NCBI GenBank assembly: GCA_036522155.1
Contig: DATDGI010000042.1
Span: forward strand, 1 to 22,515
DNA: 22,515 bases
Reading direction: 5' to 3'
Origin: UBA9676 sp036522155
GTDB lineage: Bacteria; Actinomycetota; Actinomycetes; Streptosporangiales; Streptosporangiaceae
Shown one piece after another: positions 13,850-20,865 of this stretch (the first letter of the stretch is position 1; every line of letters starts with the position of its first letter). The notes beneath the pieces were generated by a model that was not told the origin of the DNA, ran no database searches, and saw only the letters and a list, made by a program, of their open reading frames with translations. The position numbers and the translations under genes are program-made.

Positions 13850-14560
13850 TCAACCGGCCCGGGTCGCGGTCCCGAAGACCACGTCGGTCCGCAGCACCGT
13901 GACCGCCTGCGCGCGCAGTTCGGCCAGCAGGCGGTCGCGGAGGAGGTCACGCTGGCCGGGGCTGAGCGCGCTGATGGTGGCCCGGTAACCGGTCCCCAGC
14001 ACGATGTCCCAGAAGCTGTCCGGGTCCGGCAGAGCGTGGTGGCCGGTGACGGCGGCCACGGCCGGATCTGGCACGCCGGCGCGGGAGAAGAGGCCGCCGA
14101 GGGCGTCCGGCGTGGTGATCTCGTCCCAGGGGTTGAACGCCTTGAACAGCGACGGCTCCACTTCACCGACGCACCGCCAGAAATGACTGTTGGCGGGCTC
14201 GAACAGGCCCGGGCCCCAGGTGGTGACGGCCAGCACGCCGCCGGGGCGGACCAGACGCCACATTTCCCGCACGAACTCCGGCATGTCCGGCACGAAGAAG
14301 ACGCCGAAGACGCACACGACCGCATCGAAGCTGCCACCGGCCAGCCCGGTCCTGGTGGCGTCGGCCTGGCGGAACTCGGCCTGGGCCAGGCCCTCCTCGG
14401 CGGCTCTGGCCCCGGCCATGTCCAGCAGCGGTGCCGCCACGTCGATCCCCAGCACCCGCCCCGCTGATCCGACGGCGCGGGCGGCCGGAATGGCCGACGC
14501 CCCCGCGCCACAGCACAGATCGAGCACGGCGTCACCGGGCGCCAGCGGCAGGCGGGCCAC
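13850..14560 (-). CDS. Class I SAM-dependent methyltransferase, start uncertain
   Basis: A UbiE/ArsM-like methyltransferase of at least 236 residues. Motif I is AVLDLCCGAGASAIPAARAVG, followed by RVLGIDVAAPLLDMA, a motif II FDAVVCVFGVFFVPDM and motif III WRLVRPGGVLAVTTWGPG. The GTG at 14560 is the first usual start codon, but the conserved N-terminus of the family (RTYGAAADHYALPALSFWDRFGAATV) is encoded in frame upstream of it. No ATG, GTG or TTG exists between that part and the in-frame TGA near 14720; the only option is a CTG at 14662, with a weak site. Either a rare CTG start is used or the gene has lost its start. It follows the STAND gene by about 90 bases on the same strand. The substrate is unknown. 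Confidence 0.75.
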   Translation of the reverse strand: MARLPLAPGDAVLDLCCGAGASAIPAARAVGSAGRVLGIDVAAPLLDMAGARAAEEGLAQAEFRQADATRTGLAGGSFDAVVCVFGVFFVPDMPEFVREMWRLVRPGGVLAVTTWGPGLFEPANSHFWRCVGEVEPSLFKAFNPWDEITTPDALGGLFSRAGVPDPAVAAVTGHHALPDPDSFWDIVLGTGYRATISALSPGQRDLLRDRLLAELRAQAVTVLRTDVVFGTATRAG

Positions 14561-14732
14561 GGTGGCGGCCCCGAAGCGGTCCCAGAAACTCAGGGCAGGC
14601 AGCGCGTAGTGATCAGCCGCGGCCCCATAGGTGCGGGCCGCCCGCTGCGCATGTTCGCCCAGTGGCTGGTCAGCTCGCGTGGCCCACCTACCCGCTGCGG
14701 GCTCCTGCCCGCGCCCGGATCAGCAATCGTGG

Positions 14733-14749
14733 GCCAGCATAAGCCTGGC
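14733..14749 (-). terminator. Weak hairpin after the STAND gene
   Basis: On the minus strand GCCAG-GCTTATG-CTGGC (14749-14733) forms a 5-base stem beginning a few bases after the STAND stop codon. It has no T-run. It could end the ABC/STAND transcript, but the stem is short. Confidence 0.25.
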
Positions 14750-14754
14750 AGGCG

Positions 14755-17700
14755 TCAGCTGCCCGGGCAGGGATCGGGGCCAGGGCTCGGGTTGAGCAGC
14801 CGCCACTGGCTGGCCATGGTGCCGCGCAGGACCGAGCACAGGCGGCGGACCTCGTCGGCCGGATTCAGGTCCCAGATCCGGGCGGTGCCGTCGGCCGACG
14901 TGGTGATCAGGTCGCGGCCATCCGGCGTGTACGCCACGTCGTTGACCTGCTGCGTATGGCCGGCCAGGGTGGTGGCCAGTTGTCTGCGGGCGACCTGCCA
15001 CAACTGGACGGACGTGTCCTCTGTCGCTACGGCCAGCGTCGCACTGTCCGGGCTGAAGGCGAGCGACCGGACGGTGGACGTTAGCGGGCCGAGGCTTCCG
15101 GCACGCCGGAGGGTGGCGGCCGCCCACAGGGTCACCGCGTCCGCTCCCCCGGCGGCCAGCAGCCTGCCGTCCGGGCTGAACGCAATCGCCTCGGCACCTC
15201 CGCGCACCGGGAGGTGGCGCGTCACCCGGTTGCTCCGGACGTCCCAGAGGCCGACCGCCCCGCTCCCGGTGACGAACGCCAGCGTGCGCCCGTCCGGGCT
15301 GTACGCCAGGCCGAACGCGGCGGTGGTCGCCGACGGCGAGCCAGCCTGGATGAGGGCGAGCCGCCGGCCGGTGGCCAGATCCCACTCCGCGACGGTGCCG
15401 AAAAGCGTGGCGGTCGCTAGTGTCTTCCCCTCCGGGCTGAACGCGATGCTCTCCACTGCGTCCGAAGAAGAGACCGGGCCCGCGGGGGCGGTGAGCACCG
15501 CCCGCCTGGTGCCGGTGGCCACGTTCCAGAGCACGACCGAATCGCCCGGGCCGTCCGTCGCCAGCACCTGCCCACCCGGGCTGAACGCGACCGCGCCGGT
15601 GCTGAGCTGGCCCGTCGGCAGCAGCCGGGCCGGGACCTGCGGGTCGGCGGGGTCCCACAACTGGACGGTCCCATCCCCCGCGGAGGTGGCCACCAGGTGC
15701 CCGGCCGGGCTGACGGCCACCTGGAACAGGGAGTTGTCGGCTGGCTGGTAGAACGTCCCCCGGCCTTCGTCCAGCGCGATCAGCCCGCCGCCGGGGCCGC
15801 CGAGCACGAGCACCGCCCCTCGGGGGCTGGCCGCCAGCTCAAACGGGCTCGGATGGGGGCCTATCTGCATGGTCGTTTCCGTGCCAACGGTCAGGCCATG
15901 GGTGACCAGCTCCCCGCGGGCCGGGTCGAGCACGTAGAGGTACTGCCCCTCCTGGCCGAACGCGATGGACGGGGTGTCCGTCGCGCCGAAGTCGTCCTCA
16001 AGGACGGACGATCCGGTGGCCGGATCCCACACCCAGACGGTGCCATCCATGCTGGCGGCGGCCAGGACCGTCCCGCCCGGAGCAAACTCCACCGACCTGA
16101 CCGGCCCCGCCGCCCGCCGGAACACCGCACGCTGGCGGCCGGTCGCTACCGTCCACAACCGCACGGTGCCGTCCGCACCGCCGCTGGCCAGCAGGCGCCC
16201 GTCCGGGCTGAAGGCCAGCGACCAGACGAGGCCCCGGTTCCCGGCCAGCCGGGCGATCAGCCGGTGACGGGCCAGATCCCACACATCGATCAGGCGGGTG
16301 GGGCCCTGCGCGACCGCGAGCAGCCGCCCGTCCGGGCTGTAGGCCAGCGCGCTCAGCGGCCCGGTGTCGCCGGTCGGGTTGGGCAGCGGCCGGCCGGTGG
16401 CCACGCTCCACAGCCGCAGGCTGCCCGGATGGCCGGACACATCGGCGGCCAGCGTGGTGCCGGCGGGGCTGAAGGCGACGTGCCCGACCACGCCGTTCAG
16501 GCCGGTGAAGGTGGCGAGCCGCCGGTGGGCCGCCAGATCCCACAGCCACACGCTGCTCCGCCGGTAGTCCTGGAGCCCCGGCTGCCCGCCCACAGCCAGC
16601 AGCCGGCCGTCCGGGCTGACCGCGTCGGACACGGTCAGGTACCCGGGGGGCATCGCAAACGAGCCTGCGTAGGGATCGGCCTCCCGGCTCAGCAGGCTGC
16701 TCAGCGCCGCGGGCGTGTGGTCCTCCTGCCAGGCCGCCAGGGCGAGCAGGTCCGCGTCGGCGAGGTTGACCGACGCCGCCTGGTCGGACTGGGCCGCAAA
16801 CGCACCGGACTGCGCTCGCCGCAGCTGAGCCTGGGCGGCCCGGCCGCTGCTCACCGCCAGGCCGGCCGCGACCAGGGCGGCCACCAGCACCACGGCGAGC
16901 CCACCGGCCAGCGCCCGCAGCCGGCGGTTCTGCTGCCGGTCCCGCTGCCGCTGGCGCAGCTCGGCCGCCTGCCCGGCCTCCTCGGCGGCGGTGCTGGCGT
17001 CCAGGAACTGGCGTTCCAGCGCGGTCAGCTCCGCCTCGTTGTCCCCCGCCGTCCGCCAGTCCCGCGCCTCGCCGAGCCGTATTCCCCGGTACAGGCTGCC
17101 CGGATCACGCCCGACCTCGGCCCAGATCCGCGCGTCATCGGCGATCTGCCGGTGCCGCAGCAGCCCGGCCTGGTCCTCGGCGATCCACTCGCGCAACCGG
17201 GGCCAGGCGCCGAGAAACGCCTCATGGGTGATCTCCACCCCCTCGGTGCCGGCGCTGATCAGCCTGGCCTGGGTGAACCTGGCCAGCACGGCCCCGGCGG
17301 CGGCCGGGTCGAGCCCGGCGAGAAGATCAGCGCGGGAAACCCGCCGCCGGGTGACCTGGGCGCCGCCACTGACCAGGCGCAGCATGATCCTTCGCACCAC
17401 CGGCTGGGCGGTGGCCGGGAAGTCCTGGTAGATGCGGTCCGCCTCGGTGGCGATGGCACCGTGGATCCCGCCCGCCGCCCGGTAGCCAGCCACCGTCAGG
17501 GTCCGCGCCTCCCGCCGCTCCCAGGTGGCCTGCAGGGCATAGCCCAGCAGCGGCAGTGCTCCCGGCTCGTGACTGGCGCCACTGCCGGGCCGCACCCCGA
17601 GATCGGTGAGCAGCAGCTCGGTCAGGCCGGGTTCGACGTCGCAGCCGGCGGCCGCGGCCGGCCGGGTGATCGCGGCCCGCAGTTCCGCCTCCGAGAGCGG

Positions 17701-19077
17701 GCCGACCATCAGCTGGCTGTCCGGAAGCAGCCGCCTGAGCTCGCCGATCGCGGCGCAGTCGGCATAAAAGTCTGAGCGCACGCTGACGACGACCAGTGCC
17801 CCGGCGGGACGGCCCGCGACCGCGGTACCCGGTGCCGTCCCGCCCTGCCGGGCCAGCGCGAGCAGCACGCCCGCGAACCGCGCCCGTTCGGTCTCGTCCC
17901 CGCACTGGGTGAAGATGTCCTCGAACTGGTCCACCACCAGCACCAGGCGGCCCGCCCGGTCACCGGGCAGGGACCGGGCCAGCGCGTCCGCGGCGGCGTC
18001 CGGGTCACCGTCCAGGGCGGTGCGCAGCGCACCGTCCGTTGATCCGGCCCGGCTCGCCACCGCCTTGGCCAGGGTGGTCAGCGGCTGGCCGCCGGGACGG
18101 TCGATTAGCACCCGCGGCCAGCGGCGGGACCCGGCCACCGGCAGCAGCCCGGCCCGTAATGCCGGGACCAGGCCCGCCCGCAGCAGCGACGACTTCCCCG
18201 CGCCGGACGGCCCGAGCAGGAACAGTGGCAGCCCGGCGGCCATCTGCTCACCCAGCCGGCCAACGAGGTGCGCGACCAGTTCCTGCCGGCCGAAGAACCA
18301 TCGGGCGTCGGAACTTCCGAACGGCCGCAGGCCCGGGTACGGGCATAGGTCACCGGGCCCGGCCTCCTCGGCCCGCGGCCCGGCCGCCCGCACCGCCTGC
18401 GCGGCCGCGACCCGCTGCACCAGGCCGGTGATGACGTCAAGCTCGTCCCGGACGGCCAGGATCTGGCTGCGCTGCGACACTCCCTGCTGGATGAGCGTGC
18501 GCTGGACCTCGGCCAGCCGGGTGCCGAGGTCGTCGAGGACCCAGCCGAACCCAGCCATCTGCTCGCCCAGCTCCGCCAGCCGGGGTGCCAGTTCGCCGCC
18601 CTGGTCGGCCGCCAGCGCGGCCTGGATCGCGCCGGAATCGCGCAGCACCGCCGACACCTCGCCGCGCAGGCCAATCCCGGCTTCGCCCGGGTCAGCCAGC
18701 GCCTGCTCGATCACCGTGGCCAGCTCGGCGCGGAGGTGCTCACTGGTGGCCTGGCCACTGCGCTCCCGCTCCGGGCGCCGCGCCCGGTCGGCGATGCCGG
18801 TCAGCACGGCCGCCAGGTAGCCGCCGCCGATCCCGCCGAGCTGCCCCAGCGCGGCCCCGGCCTCCCCGCCACCCATCCCGCCCACCAGCGGCACCAGCAG
18901 CGGCGTGAGCGCCGCCGCGGCCAGGAACGACACCAGCGCGGCCGGGGTGAGCCGGCGGGCCAGCCCGCCGGCGCGCACGGCCTCGGCCACGGCCGCGCGC
19001 ATGCTGGCCGCTAACCCGCCGCGGCCGGGCGCAGCCTCGTCCCGCCGTTCGCTCACCGGGCTTTCGTCTCTATCCAC
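14755..19077 (-). CDS. Membrane-anchored nSTAND1 NTPase with C-terminal WD40 repeats
   Basis: A 1440-residue multidomain protein. Residues 46-95 contain one or two hydrophobic segments, and 110-225 is a helical, coiled-coil-like stretch. The nSTAND1 NTPase begins at CPYPGLRPF (245-253) with WFFGRQ, has Walker A GPSGAGKS (289-296) and Walker B LVLVVDQFED (378-387), and continues through helical STAND arms to about 690. A membrane span lies at about 723-745. From about 815 to the end there are 14 WD40-like motifs (SPDGRLLA-type), enough for two seven-bladed propellers. STAND NTPases oligomerise on sensing a ligand; with the span placed here the propellers would face outside, which is inference. 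The GTG start is nine bases after the stop of the upstream ABC ATPase gene, with a GAGGCGGG site overlapping that stop, so it is the last member of the ABC operon. Confidence 0.93.
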   Translation of the reverse strand: MDRDESPVSERRDEAAPGRGGLAASMRAAVAEAVRAGGLARRLTPAALVSFLAAAALTPLLVPLVGGMGGGEAGAALGQLGGIGGGYLAAVLTGIADRARRPERERSGQATSEHLRAELATVIEQALADPGEAGIGLRGEVSAVLRDSGAIQAALAADQGGELAPRLAELGEQMAGFGWVLDDLGTRLAEVQRTLIQQGVSQRSQILAVRDELDVITGLVQRVAAAQAVRAAGPRAEEAGPGDLCPYPGLRPFGSSDARWFFGRQELVAHLVGRLGEQMAAGLPLFLLGPSGAGKSSLLRAGLVPALRAGLLPVAGSRRWPRVLIDRPGGQPLTTLAKAVASRAGSTDGALRTALDGDPDAAADALARSLPGDRAGRLVLVVDQFEDIFTQCGDETERARFAGVLLALARQGGTAPGTAVAGRPAGALVVVSVRSDFYADCAAIGELRRLLPDSQLMVGPLSEAELRAAITRPAAAAGCDVEPGLTELLLTDLGVRPGSGASHEPGALPLLGYALQATWERREARTLTVAGYRAAGGIHGAIATEADRIYQDFPATAQPVVRRIMLRLVSGGAQVTRRRVSRADLLAGLDPAAAGAVLARFTQARLISAGTEGVEITHEAFLGAWPRLREWIAEDQAGLLRHRQIADDARIWAEVGRDPGSLYRGIRLGEARDWRTAGDNEAELTALERQFLDASTAAEEAGQAAELRQRQRDRQQNRRLRALAGGLAVVLVAALVAAGLAVSSGRAAQAQLRRAQSGAFAAQSDQAASVNLADADLLALAAWQEDHTPAALSSLLSREADPYAGSFAMPPGYLTVSDAVSPDGRLLAVGGQPGLQDYRRSSVWLWDLAAHRRLATFTGLNGVVGHVAFSPAGTTLAADVSGHPGSLRLWSVATGRPLPNPTGDTGPLSALAYSPDGRLLAVAQGPTRLIDVWDLARHRLIARLAGNRGLVWSLAFSPDGRLLASGGADGTVRLWTVATGRQRAVFRRAAGPVRSVEFAPGGTVLAAASMDGTVWVWDPATGSSVLEDDFGATDTPSIAFGQEGQYLYVLDPARGELVTHGLTVGTETTMQIGPHPSPFELAASPRGAVLVLGGPGGGLIALDEGRGTFYQPADNSLFQVAVSPAGHLVATSAGDGTVQLWDPADPQVPARLLPTGQLSTGAVAFSPGGQVLATDGPGDSVVLWNVATGTRRAVLTAPAGPVSSSDAVESIAFSPEGKTLATATLFGTVAEWDLATGRRLALIQAGSPSATTAAFGLAYSPDGRTLAFVTGSGAVGLWDVRSNRVTRHLPVRGGAEAIAFSPDGRLLAAGGADAVTLWAAATLRRAGSLGPLTSTVRSLAFSPDSATLAVATEDTSVQLWQVARRQLATTLAGHTQQVNDVAYTPDGRDLITTSADGTARIWDLNPADEVRRLCSVLRGTMASQWRLLNPSPGPDPCPGS

Positions 19078-19086
19078 CGGCCCGCC

Positions 19087-19830
19087 TCACGCCGGGACCA
19101 GCCTGCCGTCTTCTAGTTGCAGCACAGTATCGGCGAGATCCATCAGCCTGGCGTCATGGGTAGCGACCAGGGCCGTGACCCCCTCGGTCCGCACCACGGT
19201 CTGGAGCAGGCGCATGATCTGCTGGCCGGTTTCCGAGTCAAGCTGCCCGGTCGGCTCATCCGCGATCAGCAGCCGGGGGCGGCCGGCCAGGGCCCGCGCG
19301 ATGGCCACCCGCTGCTGCTGGCCGCCGGACAGCTCGTTCGGGCGCTGCCGGGCGTGATCGGCCAGGCCAGCGAGGGTGAGCATGAGGCCGACCCGCTCCT
19401 CCCGCTCCCGCCGGCTGGTGCCGGTGATCCGCAGCGGGACCCCCACGTTCTCGGCTGCGGACAGCATCGGGATCAGCCCGAAGGACTGGAAGATGAAGGC
19501 GATGTCGGTGCGCCGCATCACCGTCCGTTCCCGCTCGGACATGCCGGTGACCTCCCGCCCGGCCACCCGCACCGTGCCCCGGGTCGGGAGATCGAGCCCG
19601 CCGACGATGTTCAGCAGGGTGGTCTTGCCCGACCCCGAGCGGCCGCAGACCGCGGCCAGCTCGCCTTCGGCCACGGTGAAGGACACCCCCCGCAGCGCGC
19701 GCACGGCCGTCTCACCGCGGCCGAATCTGCGGGACAGGTCGTGGGCCTCGATCATGGCCGCGCTGGCCGGTTCCGGCAGCACCGGCGCGCCCGCCGGGCC
19801 GGGCATGTAGGGCGGGGACCCGGCCGTCAT
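19087..19830 (-). CDS. ABC transporter ATP-binding protein (MacB/LolD type)
   Basis: A 247-residue ATPase subunit. Walker A is GRSGSGKT (63-70), Q-loop FQSFG (114-118), signature LSGGQ (167-171), Walker B LLIADE (187-192) and H-loop histidine 225, all intact. Sequence around ERTVMRRTDIAFIFQSFGLIPMLSAAENV is typical of the MacB/LolD group that works with FtsX-type permeases in efflux, lipoprotein release or mechanotransmission. The first ATG (19830) overlaps the stop of the preceding ATPase gene (ATGA); an internal ATG at codon 26 starts closer to the conserved domain, but the overlap favours the first. The N-terminal 25 residues are proline-rich. The STAND gene follows after nine bases. Confidence 0.92.
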   Translation of the reverse strand: MTAGSPPYMPGPAGAPVLPEPASAAMIEAHDLSRRFGRGETAVRALRGVSFTVAEGELAAVCGRSGSGKTTLLNIVGGLDLPTRGTVRVAGREVTGMSERERTVMRRTDIAFIFQSFGLIPMLSAAENVGVPLRITGTSRREREERVGLMLTLAGLADHARQRPNELSGGQQQRVAIARALAGRPRLLIADEPTGQLDSETGQQIMRLLQTVVRTEGVTALVATHDARLMDLADTVLQLEDGRLVPA

Positions 19831-20810
19831 TCCGGGCTGCCCTGTCCGGCCACCGGGCCAGCCGGGCGGTCCGGCCAGACCCCGATATGGTCCGGCTCCT
19901 CCTCCAGCCGGACCCGATCGGCCATGCCCAGCCGTTCGGTCATCTCACGCGGCAGCTGGACCCGGCCGGCCCGGTCGAGCACCGCGTACTCGACGGCATG
20001 GTGGGTGGCGTTGCCCTGCTCGTCGGCCAGGGTGTGACGCAGGGTCTCGGTGCTCGTCCGGCCGTCCCTGATCGCTATCGTGCGCCGGACCTGCGTGGAC
20101 ACGGCTGGGTCGTGGGTCACCACCAGGACGGTCGCGCCGAGTTCGCCGTTGGCCGTCTGCAGGGCGGCGAACACGTCGGCCGCGGTGGCGGTGTCCAGTT
20201 CCCCGGTCGGCTCGTCGGCCAGCAGCAGCCTCGGCTGGTTGGCCAGCGCCACCGCGATGGCCGCGCGCTGCTGCTCGCCGCCGGACATGCGCTCGGGCAC
20301 CCGGTCGGCGCAGTGGGCCACCCCGAGCGTGCCGAGCAGCTCCGCCGCGCGGCGCGCGCCCGCCCGGCGGCCCATCCGGCTGAACCGCATCGGCATCAGC
20401 ACGTTCTGCCGTGCGGTCAGGTAGGGCAGCAGGTTCCGCGAGGCCTGCTGCCAGACGAACCCCACCTCCCGCCGCCGGTAGGTCAGCCGGTCGCGGGCGG
20501 ACATCGCGCCCAGGTCACGCCCGGCGACCCGGACCGTCCCCGCGGTCGGCGCGTCGAGCCCGGCGAGGATGTTCATTAGCGTGGACTTCCCGCTGCCCGA
20601 CGCACCCACCAGGGCCGTCAGCTCGCCCGCGGCGACGAGCAGGTCAAGTCCCTGCAGCGCCTGCACCTCGATGCCGTCCCCGGTGTAGATGCGGACCACC
20701 CGGTCGCACACGACCAGGGCGTCCTGCCCATAGGCCGTCCGTTCCTGGCGTGCCTGCGCCCCGAGTTCGGCCAGGCTCGGGCCGGGCCCGGCGGCGGCGG
20801 TCTCGGTCAT
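19827..20810 (-). CDS. ABC transporter ATP-binding protein with AbrB-like C-terminal tail
   Basis: A 327-residue ATPase subunit. Walker A GASGSGKST (69-77), a Q-loop around VWQQASRNLLPY, signature MSGGEQQR (175-182), Walker B LLLADE (195-200) and H-loop histidine 233 are all intact. After the usual end near 260 an extra part follows: residues 273-313, HAVEYAVLDRAGRVQLPREMTERLGMADRVRLEEEPDHIGVWP, read like a SpoVT/AbrB-type swapped-hairpin domain, a DNA-binding or dimerisation fold. It is unusual on a transport ATPase and may regulate the operon or dimerise the subunit. A GAGGGAGGC tract precedes the ATG. The permease gene ends 55 bases upstream and the second ATPase gene overlaps by four bases. 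Confidence 0.9.
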   Translation of the reverse strand: MTETAAAGPGPSLAELGAQARQERTAYGQDALVVCDRVVRIYTGDGIEVQALQGLDLLVAAGELTALVGASGSGKSTLMNILAGLDAPTAGTVRVAGRDLGAMSARDRLTYRRREVGFVWQQASRNLLPYLTARQNVLMPMRFSRMGRRAGARRAAELLGTLGVAHCADRVPERMSGGEQQRAAIAVALANQPRLLLADEPTGELDTATAADVFAALQTANGELGATVLVVTHDPAVSTQVRRTIAIRDGRTSTETLRHTLADEQGNATHHAVEYAVLDRAGRVQLPREMTERLGMADRVRLEEEPDHIGVWPDRPAGPVAGQGSPE

Positions 20811-20865
20811 CGGTACAGCCTCCCTCTTCCTCCGCGGCCCGGCGCGCGCCGCTCCAGCCCGGCCA

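Noticed and set aside
15697..17775. 692-residue open frame on the plus strand inside the STAND gene
   Set aside because: It is rich in Arg, Gly, Pro and Gln with no recognisable domain and is antisense to a well-supported coding frame; long antisense frames are normal at this GC content.
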